Positions 52,895 to 61,547 of a stretch of 64,000 nucleotides of DNA are shown here, piece after piece. Both the position numbers and the translations under genes were made by a program. The stretch's first letter is position 1; each line of letters starts with the position of its first letter. The stretch lies in the NCBI GenBank assembly GCA_947084925.1, contig CAMTUJ010000026.1, forward strand, positions 34,346-98,345. The letters run 5' to 3'. The DNA comes from JAGPUQ01 sp947084925. Lineage in GTDB: Bacteria > Pseudomonadota > Gammaproteobacteria > Pseudomonadales > Porticoccaceae. Under the pieces are notes generated by a model. It had not been told where the DNA came from and ran no database searches. It worked only from the letters and a program-made list of their open reading frames with translations.

Positions 52895-53563
52895 GTGTCC
52901 GACCCCGCCGAGCTCGCCAAACTTCGCGCCATGGCCGCGCAACTGGCCCACCCCAACGGGGCGGCGGGTACCGCGATTGCCGCCAACATGAATGTCGCCA
53001 ATGCCCGTCTTGCGGAGCGCGCGATCGCTGCACTCGCGGCCTTGCCGGGGCAGTCGGTGGTGGAGATTGGCCCGGGTAATGGTCGGCTGTCGATGGATCT
53101 GGTGCGGCGGCTGGGAGAGGGTGGCCGTTACACCGCCATTGAGCTGTCGCCCGACATGGCGCGGGAATGCCAAACCAATCTGGGCGGGCTTTCGTCCTGT
53201 GCCGTCACCGTCATCAATGCGGATTGTCGCGCCGCCGCGTTGACTCCGGGGTCGGTGGATGCTGTTTTCGGCACCAATTTTGTGTATTTCCTCGACGACC
53301 TGACGCAGTTTCTGCAACCGGCCTACGGCTGGTTGAAACCGGGCGGGCGACTGGTGATCGGGATTCGCTCGAAAGCCGTCATGGCGGCGCTGCCTTTCAC
53401 GCCCTTTGGTTTTCGCCTGCGGGAAGCCAGCGAGATCGTTGCGGCCATGGTGGCTCGGGGCTGGCGTGAGATCCGCGATGAATACCATGACGACGAAGGC
53501 GAACGGGAAATCAACGGGCTGATGGTCAAGGTGGATGCCCACATCATTTCCGGTAAAAAATAA
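52895..53563 (+). CDS. SAM-dependent methyltransferase (class I)
   Basis: A 222-aa protein starting at GTG 52895. Motif I is VVEIGPGNGRLSMDLV, motif II/III AIELSPDMARECQTNL and INADCRAAALTPGSVDAVFGTNFVYFL, followed by LKPGGRLVIGI, the Methyltransf_11 layout. A basic substrate such as a small molecule is likely; none can be assigned. Its TAA stop coincides with the left end of inverted-repeat element copy 2. Confidence 0.86.
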   Translation: MSDPAELAKLRAMAAQLAHPNGAAGTAIAANMNVANARLAERAIAALAALPGQSVVEIGPGNGRLSMDLVRRLGEGGRYTAIELSPDMARECQTNLGGLSSCAVTVINADCRAAALTPGSVDAVFGTNFVYFLDDLTQFLQPAYGWLKPGGRLVIGIRSKAVMAALPFTPFGFRLREASEIVAAMVARGWREIRDEYHDDEGEREINGLMVKVDAHIISGKK

Positions 53564-53711
53564 TGCTCTGAATAACCCTGTCATCACCGTTCCCGCGCGG
53601 TACCTGTCCTCGCGAAGTACCTGCGCCCGCGAAGGGGGGTTGGAACCCGGGAATATCAGGGCCCTCTGGATGCCCACTGCCGCGGAGCATGACGGTTATG
53701 CAGAGTATCCC
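53562..53711. mobile_element. MITE-like inverted-repeat element, copy 2
   Basis: A 150-bp element reversed relative to the copy at 48592-48733. Ends are AATGCTCTGAATAACC at the left and the reverse complement of GGGATACTCTGCATAACC at the right. Read on the minus strand the interior has CCGTCATGC, GGGCATCCAGA, GGCCCTGATATTCC and GGGTTCC in the same order as copy 1, with substitutions and an extra stretch of about 15 bp. There is no ORF. It starts on the stop codon of the methyltransferase gene. Confidence 0.78.
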
Positions 53712-53740
53712 TGATGATCTGATATCGGCAGGAGCTCATT

Positions 53741-54151
53741 ATGAGTGTGAAAGCGTTCGATCATGCTGCCATACCGGTCAGCGATATGACCGCGATGCTG
53801 GCGTTCTATGAACGACTCGGTTTCAGGGTGTCGGAGGATTACGCGCCCATCGTGTATTCGGTTTGCTTCGGCGACAACCGCATCAATTTCCATGCGCCCA
53901 AGTTGTGGCAATCGGACGAATTCACGCTGCGCGGGCCGGCCGCACGCCCGGGATGCGGGGACTTCTGTTTTGTCTGGGACGGCAGCGCGGCGGCGCTCGC
54001 CACCCTGATTGACGCGCTCGAAACCCCGGTAATCACCGGGCCCGTGGAACGCCAGGGCGGGCGCGTGGGGGGCACCGCGGTGGGCACGAGCACTTATATT
54101 CGTGATCCGGACGGCAATCTGCTCGAGTTCATCATCTATCCCGATAACTGA
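53741..54151 (+). CDS. VOC family protein (glyoxalase/bleomycin-resistance fold)
   Basis: A 136-aa protein: KAFDHAAIPVSDMTAMLAFYERLGFRVSED, ending with GGTAVGTSTYIRDPDGNLLEFIIYP, where the Glu and an N-terminal His are the usual metal ligands. GGAG lies 7 nt before the ATG. It is followed by a thiolase gene and may belong to the same catabolic cluster. Activity not assignable. Confidence 0.84.
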   Translation: MSVKAFDHAAIPVSDMTAMLAFYERLGFRVSEDYAPIVYSVCFGDNRINFHAPKLWQSDEFTLRGPAARPGCGDFCFVWDGSAAALATLIDALETPVITGPVERQGGRVGGTAVGTSTYIRDPDGNLLEFIIYPDN

Positions 54152-54225
54152 ACATATTCGCTGACCAAACACGGATTCGATGACATTTTTCAATCACGAA
54201 AAACCCTGACTGGAGGCACAGCGCC

Positions 54226-55416
54226 ATGCGCGAAGTCATGATCGGCGGCACCGGGATGACCCGGTTCGGCAAATACCCGGGTGCCAGTATCCGCAGTCTG
54301 GTGACCGAGGCGCTCAGCGAAGCACTGGCGGATGCGAAAGCCACGGCCGCCGATGTGGAAACCATTTTTTTCGGGAATGCAGCGGCGGGGCTGTTGACCG
54401 GCCAGGAGATGATCACCGGACAGGTCGCCCTGCGCGAGAGCGGACTCCTGGGCAAGCCGATCATCAATATCGAGAACGCCTGCGCCTCGGCGTCCAGCGC
54501 CGCGCATCTCGCCTGGTTGTCGGTAGCATCCGGGCAGGCCGAGGTCGCCCTCGCCATCGGCGCCGAGAAAATGACCCATCCCGACAAGAATGTCTCTTTC
54601 CGCGCCCTGGCCGCCGCAATGGACCTGGAAGAAATCCGCGCCGAAACCGGCTCCGACGATCCGCTCACCGCGGCCAGCGCGCCGGGGCGCTCGGGATTCA
54701 TGGATATCTACGCCGCCAAGGCGCGCAAATACATGGCGCAGACCGGCGCCACGGTGGAAGACTTCGCGCGGGTCGCGGCCAAGAGCCACCATTTCGGCTC
54801 GCTCAATCCCAAGGCGCAATTCCAGGGCGGGATGTCCTTCGACGCGATCATGGCCAGCCGCACCATCGTCGAGCCGCTGAAACTGGCGATGTGCTCACCC
54901 ATCGGCGACGGCGCTGCCGTGCTGGTGTTCTGTTCCGCCGACTTTGCCCGCCGGCGCGGCCTGGATGCAGTGCGCGCCACCACCATCACCCTGGTGTCCG
55001 GACTGCCGGGCGGAGCGAGCTGCAACGCGCGCGCCTCCGCGAAAGCCTATGCCATGGCGGGCGTCGGTCCGGAGGACATCGACGTGGTTGAATTGCACGA
55101 CGCCGCATCGCCGGCCGAACTCATCTATGTCGAAGAACTGGGGCTGTGTCCGCCGGGCGGGGGCGTGCAAATGCTCCATGACGGTCAGCTCGAACTGGGT
55201 GGCCGCATCCCGGTCAACACCAGTGGCGGCCTGGTGGCCAAAGGCCATCCCGTCGGCGCCACCGGCTGCGCCCAGATCATCGAGATCGCCGACCAGTTGC
55301 GGGGTCGCTGCGGTGCCCGCCAGGTGGCGGGCGCGCGGGTCGGCATGGCGCAGAACGGCGGCGGCTGGATCGACGACGATACCGCCGCGACGACCCTGAC
55401 CATCCTCACACGCTAA
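54226..55416 (+). CDS. Thiolase family protein (acetyl-CoA acetyltransferase / SCP2-like)
   Basis: A 396-aa thiolase-fold enzyme with the nucleophilic Cys in NIENACASASSAAHLA (about residue 88), VVELHDAASPAELIYVEELGL in the HDAF-like position, and the catalytic His in AKGHPVGATGCAQI. The pattern is that of SCP2-type thiolases, often used in steroid or branched-acyl-CoA breakdown. It lacks the DUF35 zinc-ribbon partner gene often found next to it. Neighbours are a VOC protein and a SnoaL-like protein. Confidence 0.87.
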   Translation: MREVMIGGTGMTRFGKYPGASIRSLVTEALSEALADAKATAADVETIFFGNAAAGLLTGQEMITGQVALRESGLLGKPIINIENACASASSAAHLAWLSVASGQAEVALAIGAEKMTHPDKNVSFRALAAAMDLEEIRAETGSDDPLTAASAPGRSGFMDIYAAKARKYMAQTGATVEDFARVAAKSHHFGSLNPKAQFQGGMSFDAIMASRTIVEPLKLAMCSPIGDGAAVLVFCSADFARRRGLDAVRATTITLVSGLPGGASCNARASAKAYAMAGVGPEDIDVVELHDAASPAELIYVEELGLCPPGGGVQMLHDGQLELGGRIPVNTSGGLVAKGHPVGATGCAQIIEIADQLRGRCGARQVAGARVGMAQNGGGWIDDDTAATTLTILTR

Positions 55417-55441
55417 TACTCAAACCAATAAGGAAATCCGC

Positions 55442-55897
55442 ATGAAAACTCTCGATCAGCGTCTGCAAATACTGGAAGACAAGGATGAAATCCGCGAACT
55501 CACCGCGCGTTACTGCTACGCCGTGGTGGCCCAGGACGGCGATGCGCTGCTGGACATGTTCGCCAGCGATGGCGAGTTCCATATGGGCGAATCGTCCTGG
55601 CGCGGTCAGGCCGAGCTCAGCAAGCTGTACAAGGAGCAGGTGGGCGCGATCGGTCCCAAGCCGTTCATTCAGAATCATGTCATCCAGGTCAACGGGGATA
55701 CCGCCACCGGCAACTGCGCGGTGGAGATTCGGGTGATCGAGAAGGGCGAGTCGGTCACCGCGTGCGGTCATTACGACGACAACTATCGGCGCGTGAACGG
55801 CAAGTGGAAATTTGCCAAGCGGGTTTTCCACCTGTATCACTGGGCCAAGCTGTCGGAAGGCTGGGCGGGCAAGACGACGGGGCCGTCGCTCAAATAA
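55442..55897 (+). CDS. SnoaL/NTF2-like fold protein
   Basis: A 151-aa protein with an alpha-beta cone pattern: LQILEDKDEIRELTARYCYAVVAQDGDALLDMFASDGEFHMG, then strands ending GHYDDNYRRVNGKWKFAKRVFHLYH, characteristic of SnoaL_4-type nuclear transport factor 2-like proteins. Members include ketosteroid isomerases and aromatic-catabolism accessory enzymes. It starts 26 bp after the thiolase stop, so co-transcription is likely. Confidence 0.83.
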   Translation: MKTLDQRLQILEDKDEIRELTARYCYAVVAQDGDALLDMFASDGEFHMGESSWRGQAELSKLYKEQVGAIGPKPFIQNHVIQVNGDTATGNCAVEIRVIEKGESVTACGHYDDNYRRVNGKWKFAKRVFHLYHWAKLSEGWAGKTTGPSLK

Positions 55898-55952
55898 CGT
55901 ACGGCACATCAACAGTTCCGCACACTATTGACGCATTTGAGGGTATCGACCC

Positions 55953-56453
55953 ATGTCCATTTACGATCAGGTCGTGACAGGTTTTTCCCGCTCGCTGCAA
56001 AACCTTGCAGTGGTACTGGACAAGGCGGATCAGCACGCGAAAGCGAACAAATACGAAATGGCCGCTTTGCTCGATGCGAGGCTGTCTCCGGACATGTTTC
56101 CCTGCAAGCGTCAGATTCAGCTCGCGACGGATTTCGCCAAGGGATCGGCGGGGCGCCTGGCAGGTGTCGAAGTCCCGACCTGGGAGGATACGGAAAACAC
56201 CTGCGAGGAATTGCACGCCCGGCTGAAAAAAGCGATGGCTTTCCTGGCCACGTTGCAGCCTGAGCAATTTGCCGGTGCAGCGACGCGCGCCATCGAAATC
56301 AAAACGCCCGTCGGCGTATTCAATTTCACGGGCAGCACCTTTGTTCTGCAATGGGCGGTACCGAACTTTTATTTCCATGTGACCACGGCGTACAACGTGC
56401 TGCGGCATAACGGCGTTCCCATCGGCAAGCTGGATTTTCTCGGGAACCTGTAA
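55953..56453 (+). CDS. DUF1993 domain protein
   Basis: A 166-aa helical protein: MSIYDQVVTGFSRSLQNLAVVLDKADQHA, RLSPDMFPCKRQIQLATDFAKGSAGRLAG and NFYFHVTTAYNVLRHNGVPIGKLDFLG match DUF1993 (DinB-like four-helix bundle). The paired His residues in the last segment could bind metal. Function unknown. It ends just before a stretch with a hairpin and AT-rich DNA upstream of prc. Confidence 0.86.
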   Translation: MSIYDQVVTGFSRSLQNLAVVLDKADQHAKANKYEMAALLDARLSPDMFPCKRQIQLATDFAKGSAGRLAGVEVPTWEDTENTCEELHARLKKAMAFLATLQPEQFAGAATRAIEIKTPVGVFNFTGSTFVLQWAVPNFYFHVTTAYNVLRHNGVPIGKLDFLGNL

Positions 56454-56481
56454 CAGGTTGCTGAAAAACTGCTGCGGGCAC

Positions 56482-56519
56482 CACAGGCCGCGGCTGACCG
56501 CGCCTGTCGGTGGCCTGTG
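56482..56519. repeat. Nested inverted repeat downstream of the DUF1993 gene
   Basis: Outer arms CACAGGCC / GGCCTGTG (56482-56489 and 56512-56519) enclose a shorter GCGG-CTGA-CCGC hairpin. There is no T-run. It lies 28 bp past the DUF1993 stop codon. An AT-rich segment with TATAAT (56594-56599) follows but has no well-placed -35 box. Confidence 0.4.
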
Positions 56520-56721
56520 TCGTCGTGCGCGCGGGACAAGGCAACCGGCCTGGCTTTGGCGTGTTGCCCCCCATACCCGCGTCCGTAAGTTCGTATAATG
56601 TATATTATGTTAAATATGGTAATGACCGCGCCCAAAAATGGCCCTCTGGATGGCTGGAAACGTTCGCCCCAAGTGCTTCCTGCGGGCGCATGGCCTAGAA
56701 TGCACCCTTCTGTCAATCTCG

Positions 56722-58845
56722 ATGAACCCCTGCATGCGCCTTTTCTGCCGGCTCGGTCTCCTGAGCCTGTTCATAGCCTGTTCCGCAACCGCGCTGGAAC
56801 CGCTGGCACCGGGTACCGAACAACGCGCCAGCATCCGCGAAATCCTCCACGAATTGGACAAGCGCCACTACCGTGACCTTACCCTTGACGACACTTTTTC
56901 ATCGGAGCTGCTTGATCTCTATCTGAAGCACCTCGATGCCACCAGAACCTACTTTCTCGCCAGCGACATTGCCGAGTTTGACGCGTGGCGCAACCGGCTC
57001 GACGACGAATTGCGCGCGGGCAGTCTCGATCTGGCGTTTCGTATTTTCAATCGATTCCGGGAACGCCTGGTCACGCGTCTGGAGGCGAGCGTCACCTTCC
57101 TGGAAAGCGACGCCAAATTCGACTTCGACAGCGACGAGTCCCTGCCCATCGACACCGATACCCGCGCCTGGTTCAAGGACGCCGCGGAGGCGGACGATTA
57201 CTGGCGCCGCCGCCTGAAGGACGGCATGCTCAGGTTGATCATGTCGGGCAAGGACGCAAAAGCGGCTCGCGAGCTGTTGGTCAAGCGTTACAAAAGCCAG
57301 CTGCACCGTGCCAGCTTGCAGCAGTCGCGCGATGCGTTTGAACTCTACGCCAATACTGTCGCCGGGATGTACGACCCGCACACATCCTACATGGACCCGC
57401 GCAGTCTGGAGAATTTCCAGATCAGCATGTCCCTGTCCCTGGAGGGAATCGGCGCCGTGCTGCAAGCGGAAGACGAATACACCAAGATCGTGCGCGTCGT
57501 GCCCGGCGGTCCGGCGGACAAACAGGGTCGCCTGCGCGCCGGGGATCGAATTACCGGGGTCGCACAAGGCGTGGATGGCGAAATGGTCGATGTCATCGGG
57601 TGGCGTCTGGACGATGTGGTCGATCTCATTCGCGGCAAAAAAGACTCTCAGGTTCGACTTGACATACTCCCCGCAGCTTCAGGTCCCGCGGGGAGTTCCT
57701 ATTCGGTGACCATAGTAAGGGATCAGGTAAAACTCGAGGAGCAGGCGGCCCGTGGGGACGTCATAACCGTGCCCAGCGGAAACGCGAAGCTGCGCCTGGG
57801 AATCATCACCCTGCCCACGTTTTATATGGATTTCGAAGCGTACCGCAACCGGGACGAAAACTTCCGCAGCACCACGCGCGATGTCTACAACATCCTGCAA
57901 GCGTTTCGCGGTGAGAACATCGATGGGATCGTTCTCGATCTGCGCAACAACGGTGGCGGTTCCCTCTATGAGGCCACGGCCCTCACCGACCTTTTCATCG
58001 ATCCTGGCCCGGTGGTCCAGATTCGCCACGCCAACGGGAAAGTATCGCTGAATCAGATGGCGGAACATCCGGCCGCCTATCGGGGGCCACTGGTGGTCCT
58101 GATCAACCGCCTGAGCGCCTCGGCTTCGGAAATTTTCGCCGGCGCCATCCAGGACTATGGGCGCGGGCTGATCGTGGGAACCCAGAGCTTTGGCAAAGGC
58201 ACTGTGCAAGTGATGACGCCGCTCAAACGGGGTCAGCTCAAGCTGACCGAATCGAAGTTTTACCGCGTATCCGGCGACAGCACGCAGGAACGCGGTGTGG
58301 TGCCTGATATCGTCCTGCCGTCGCTCTACGATCTGAAGGAAATCGGCGACGCGAGTCAGGATCGTGTCCTGCACTGGGATCGCATCAAGCCGGCCGATCA
58401 TGACACGTACAAGAATGTCGATGGTCTGGTTGCGCCCCTGATTCAGCGTCACGAAGCCCGTGTCGTCACCGATGCGGACTGGCGCTATCTGCTCGAGACG
58501 CTGAAATTCGCCGAACAAAACCGCAGCATCAAGGAGCTGCCGCTGAAACGCGCCGAACGCGAACGACTCGACCACGAACGCGAAGTTGCCCTGTTCGATC
58601 TCGCCAATGCCCAGCGCAAGGCCAAGGGCGAGCCAGCCTATGCGGACCTGGCCGCCTGGCGCAAGGAACAAGACGCCTTGAGTGGTGAGCCGGGAGATGA
58701 AGGCGATGCCGCCCTCCCCGCCAAGCCCAAGATCGATCTGGCACATGATCCTTTGTTGAAGGAGACCGGCAGTATCCTCGGCGATTACGTCGGCCTGTTG
58801 ACCAAGCGCCGTGAAGCGCTCGCCGGAAATGCCGCTGGATCCTGA
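56722..58845 (+). CDS. prc: Tail-specific (C-terminal processing) protease Prc
   Basis: A 707-aa periplasmic protease with signal peptide (LFCRLGLLSLFIACSATA), the Prc N-terminal helical domain (LDKRHYRDLTLDDTFSSELLDLYLKHLDATRTYF), a PDZ domain (SLSLEGIGAVLQAEDEYTKIVRVVPGGPADKQGRLRAGDRI), and an S41 catalytic core. In the core, Ser in LSASASEIFAGAIQDYGR and Lys in GTQSFGKGTVQ form the Ser-Lys dyad. A DUF3340-type C-terminal region follows. It trims lipoproteins and hydrolases in E. coli. ATG 56722 is used; 56734 is an alternative. It is followed 3 bp later by xthA. Confidence 0.94.
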   Translation: MNPCMRLFCRLGLLSLFIACSATALEPLAPGTEQRASIREILHELDKRHYRDLTLDDTFSSELLDLYLKHLDATRTYFLASDIAEFDAWRNRLDDELRAGSLDLAFRIFNRFRERLVTRLEASVTFLESDAKFDFDSDESLPIDTDTRAWFKDAAEADDYWRRRLKDGMLRLIMSGKDAKAARELLVKRYKSQLHRASLQQSRDAFELYANTVAGMYDPHTSYMDPRSLENFQISMSLSLEGIGAVLQAEDEYTKIVRVVPGGPADKQGRLRAGDRITGVAQGVDGEMVDVIGWRLDDVVDLIRGKKDSQVRLDILPAASGPAGSSYSVTIVRDQVKLEEQAARGDVITVPSGNAKLRLGIITLPTFYMDFEAYRNRDENFRSTTRDVYNILQAFRGENIDGIVLDLRNNGGGSLYEATALTDLFIDPGPVVQIRHANGKVSLNQMAEHPAAYRGPLVVLINRLSASASEIFAGAIQDYGRGLIVGTQSFGKGTVQVMTPLKRGQLKLTESKFYRVSGDSTQERGVVPDIVLPSLYDLKEIGDASQDRVLHWDRIKPADHDTYKNVDGLVAPLIQRHEARVVTDADWRYLLETLKFAEQNRSIKELPLKRAERERLDHEREVALFDLANAQRKAKGEPAYADLAAWRKEQDALSGEPGDEGDAALPAKPKIDLAHDPLLKETGSILGDYVGLLTKRREALAGNAAGS

Positions 58846-58848
58846 TTC

Positions 58849-59661
58849 GTGAAAATCATTTGTTTTAATATCAATGGAATACGAGCAAGACCTCATCAAC
58901 TGGAAGAGATTTTGGTACGGCACGCGCCGGATGTGATCGGCCTGCAGGAAACCAAGGTCGCGGACGATCAGTTTCCGCTCGAGGACATTCACCGGCTCGG
59001 TTACCAGGCCCTCTACCACGGGCAGAAAGGTCACTACGGCGTCGCCCTGCTCTTCCGTACCCCACCTGTCGCCAGTTCCTGCGGGTTCCCCGGGGACGGC
59101 GAGGATTCACAGCGCCGCCTGATCAAAGCCAGCTTCGCGGCGCCCGGGGGCGACATCCACATCTACAACGCGTACTTTCCCCAGGGCGAGAGCCGCGCAC
59201 ACCCACAAAAATTTCCCGCCAAGGCCGCGTTTTACCGTGAACTGCTGGCGACGCTGCAAGACGAGCACCTGCCCACCGACCGCGTCGTGGTCATGGGCGA
59301 CATGAACGTCGCGCCGCGCGACATCGATATCGGCATTGGCGAAGACAACCGCAAGCGCTGGCTGCGGACGGGCAAATGCTGCTTTCTGCCCGAGGAACGC
59401 GAATGGTACGCGGCGCTTACGGGCTGGGGGCTCGAAGACACTTTCCGCAAGTGCCACGGCGACCGCGAGGAAGTCTACAGCTGGTTCGACTACCGCAGCC
59501 GGGGCTTCGAACAGGAGCCGCCGCGCGGCCTGCGGATCGATTTCATCCTCGCGAGCGCGAGTCTGTGCGCGCGACTGGAAGACAGCGGAATCGATCTCGC
59601 CATCCGCGCCATGGAACGGCCGTCGGATCATTGCCCGATCTGGGCAAAGTTCAGTCTCTGA
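58849..59661 (+). CDS. xthA: Exodeoxyribonuclease III (AP endonuclease)
   Basis: A 270-aa enzyme of the EEP fold: KIICFNINGIRAR, VIGLQETKVADDQFP (catalytic Glu), YNAYFPQGE, VVVMGDMNVAPRDIDIG, GLRIDFILAS and the final SDHCPIWAKF with the catalytic Asp-His. It repairs abasic sites and 3'-blocked ends. The GTG start (58849) lies 3 bp after the prc stop, so the two are probably co-transcribed. Confidence 0.95.
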   Translation: MKIICFNINGIRARPHQLEEILVRHAPDVIGLQETKVADDQFPLEDIHRLGYQALYHGQKGHYGVALLFRTPPVASSCGFPGDGEDSQRRLIKASFAAPGGDIHIYNAYFPQGESRAHPQKFPAKAAFYRELLATLQDEHLPTDRVVVMGDMNVAPRDIDIGIGEDNRKRWLRTGKCCFLPEEREWYAALTGWGLEDTFRKCHGDREEVYSWFDYRSRGFEQEPPRGLRIDFILASASLCARLEDSGIDLAIRAMERPSDHCPIWAKFSL

Positions 59662-59735
59662 CGCTGCGGTTCCGGTCAACCGCGAGCCCGGGAGTCCGTT
59701 GTAGCAGTCACTGGACCCACCCACGGTGACCCTCA

Positions 59736-60116
59736 ATGAAGACCCTGCTCTCGCTGTTCGCCGCTGTTGCTCTGCTCGTTTTGGCCGTGAGACCCGCGCT
59801 GGCGGACGACGACTACCGCCACGGCGGAGCACGCTGGGATCGCGATCAGTCCCACTATCGGGGTGGCGACTATCACGGCAATGGCCATCCCGGTCGCGGC
59901 TTTCGCGCCCGGCACGACTACCGGCCCAGGATCGAACACGAATACCACTACTACCATGAGGTTCGGCCGGTTTATTACCACCGGCCATCTCACTATTATT
60001 CGTCATACCACCATCATGGGTATGAGCGCCATCGACACCATGACCATCACGCTGGTCGTGACCTGATCGCGATCATCGGCGGCGCGGTTCTCGTGCACGA
60101 AATACTCAACCACTGA
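59736..60116 (+). CDS. Exported His/Tyr-rich protein of unknown function
   Basis: A 126-aa protein with a clear signal peptide (to about residue 23, ALA). The mature part is extremely rich in His, Tyr and Arg (for example YHYYHEVRPVYYHRPSHYY and HRHHDHHAGRD), and a short hydrophobic C-terminal stretch DLIAIIGGAVLVHEILNH could be a membrane segment. The composition suggests metal binding or interaction with envelope polymers; this is inference. No family is recognised. It lies 35 bp before the sigma factor gene and may be its target or co-transcribed with it. Confidence 0.75.
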   Translation: MKTLLSLFAAVALLVLAVRPALADDDYRHGGARWDRDQSHYRGGDYHGNGHPGRGFRARHDYRPRIEHEYHYYHEVRPVYYHRPSHYYSSYHHHGYERHRHHDHHAGRDLIAIIGGAVLVHEILNH

Positions 60117-60151
60117 CAAGGGAAACCTGGAAAAACACCGAGTGTCGCGCC

Positions 60152-60769
60152 ATGTCGAAGCTATCGGCGACAGTGGAAATCATCAGCATCGGAGCCGAGG
60201 GTCTTGCTGCCGGTGTCCCTGAGGCGCCGGCCCTCATCAGTATGGACAAATTTTTTGCGACGGTGGAACGACGCGCCTACGCCATGGCCTATGCGGCACT
60301 GCGCGACCGGGACGAAGCGCTCGACGTGCTGCAGGACGCCATGTTGAAGATGGTTCGGCACTATCGCCACAAGCCTCCTTCCGATTGGCTGCCGCTGTTT
60401 TATCGCATCCTCAACAACCGCATCAACGACAGTTTTCGTGCGCGCAAAACCCACCGCCGCCTGTTTGGCTGGCTCGGCGGCGCCGCAACCGAAGACGAGA
60501 GCGATCCGGATCCCCTGGAACAGATCGCCGATCCTGCCCGCGACACACCGGTGGAGCGATTCGAACAGGAACGCCGTGTGCTTGCCCTCGAACGCGCGGT
60601 CGGCCAGTTGCCCCGCCGGCAGCGCGAAGCTTTTGTGCTGCGCTGCTGGGAAGGGCTCTCCACCGAACACACCGCGCATGCCATGGGCTGTACCCAGGGC
60701 AGCGTCAAAACCCACTATTTCCGGGCGCTGCAGAATCTCAGAGAAAAGCTGGAGGAATTTCGACCATGA
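60152..60769 (+). CDS. ECF-type RNA polymerase sigma factor
   Basis: A 205-aa sigma-70 family protein: region 2 (DRDEALDVLQDAMLKMVRHYRHKPPSDWLPLFYRILNNRINDSFR) and region 4 (RAVGQLPRRQREAFVLRCWEGLSTEHTAHAMGCTQGSVKTHYFRALQNLREKL). Most family members begin at the equivalent of MDKFFATVERRAYAMAY, so translation may start at ATG 60242; the extra 30 residues from ATG 60152 look unconserved. It overlaps the next gene by 4 bp. DUF3619 and DUF3106 genes follow, a known gene order. Confidence 0.9.
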   Translation: MSKLSATVEIISIGAEGLAAGVPEAPALISMDKFFATVERRAYAMAYAALRDRDEALDVLQDAMLKMVRHYRHKPPSDWLPLFYRILNNRINDSFRARKTHRRLFGWLGGAATEDESDPDPLEQIADPARDTPVERFEQERRVLALERAVGQLPRRQREAFVLRCWEGLSTEHTAHAMGCTQGSVKTHYFRALQNLREKLEEFRP

Positions 60770-61098
60770 ACGAACAGGAACGCCGCTGGCAGGACGCGCT
60801 GCGGTCGCTTGAAGCGGACGTGGACCCAATCACCACACGCCGTCTCGCCGATATCCGGCGCACGGTGCTTGCGGCTCCCGCGCCGCGCCGGTTTGGCCAC
60901 CGGAGCTGGCTACCCCCGGCCGTCGGCATGGCGATCGCCGCCGCGCTCGGCATCTGGGCACTGGGTCCACATGTGCTGGTGACCCCGGACCCCATGGGCG
61001 GCAGCACCCAACCCGGCATGGACGCGGCGGAATTGTATGACCAGCTCGATTTCTACTCCTGGCTGGCCGACACCGACCTTGACGCCGCCCAAGGATGA
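60766..61098 (+). CDS. DUF3619 membrane protein, candidate anti-sigma partner
   Basis: A 110-aa protein with a soluble N-terminal part (NEQERRWQDALRSLEADVDPITTRRLADIRRTVLA), one membrane helix (LPPAVGMAIAAALGIWALG, about residues 49-67) and an acidic C-terminus (YDQLDFYSWLADTDLDAA). This is the DUF3619 layout. Its position directly after the sigma gene (ATGA overlap; GGAGG upstream) and single-pass topology suggest an anti-sigma role, which is inference. Confidence 0.85.
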   Translation: MNEQERRWQDALRSLEADVDPITTRRLADIRRTVLAAPAPRRFGHRSWLPPAVGMAIAAALGIWALGPHVLVTPDPMGGSTQPGMDAAELYDQLDFYSWLADTDLDAAQG

Positions 61099-61547
61099 AG
61101 CGACGCGCACTCAACAGCCGCAACGCGGCCCCCGCCGACCGATGTGGCTGGCCGCGATTCTGCCTGTTGGCGTTGCTGCTCGCCGCGCCGTTGTGCACCT
61201 CCGCCAACCCCTTTGCCTTCGTGCCCAGGGCTGATCTTCAACTGGCGGAACACGATGACGATGGTCGCAAAGGCAAAGATAAAGGTGAAGAAAGCAAGTC
61301 CTATCACGAGCGTCGCGGCGACCAATCCGATAATCGCTGGAACAATCCACAACAGCGCCGGCATATCGAAGAGCGCCGGCGTCGTTTCGAAGCCCTGCCC
61401 CAGAATCAGCGGCAACGCCTTATTGAAACGCGCGAGCGTTTCCTCCACCTGCCACCCGAGGATCGCGAGCGGCTGCGGCAACGCTGGCAGCAGATGAGCC
61501 CGGAAGACCGGCGCCGCTGGCGCGATTCCGAGTCCCACCGCGATTGA
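61095..61547 (+). CDS. DUF3106 exported protein
   Basis: A 150-aa protein with a signal peptide (CLLALLLAAPLCTSANP), a Lys/Glu/Asp-rich linker and a C-terminal charged helical part with DUF3106 repeats: RRRFEALPQNQRQRLIETRERFLHLPPEDRERLRQRWQQMSPEDRRRWRD. Probably periplasmic; resembles CpxP/Spy-like stress helices in composition only. Overlaps both neighbours by 4 bp (ATGA, TTGA). Confidence 0.85.
   Translation: MKRRALNSRNAAPADRCGWPRFCLLALLLAAPLCTSANPFAFVPRADLQLAEHDDDGRKGKDKGEESKSYHERRGDQSDNRWNNPQQRRHIEERRRRFEALPQNQRQRLIETRERFLHLPPEDRERLRQRWQQMSPEDRRRWRDSESHRD

Noticed and set aside
56564..56599. Promoter TTGCCC ... TATAAT for prc
   Set aside because: The spacer is 24 bp, too long for sigma-70; only the TATAAT box is credible.
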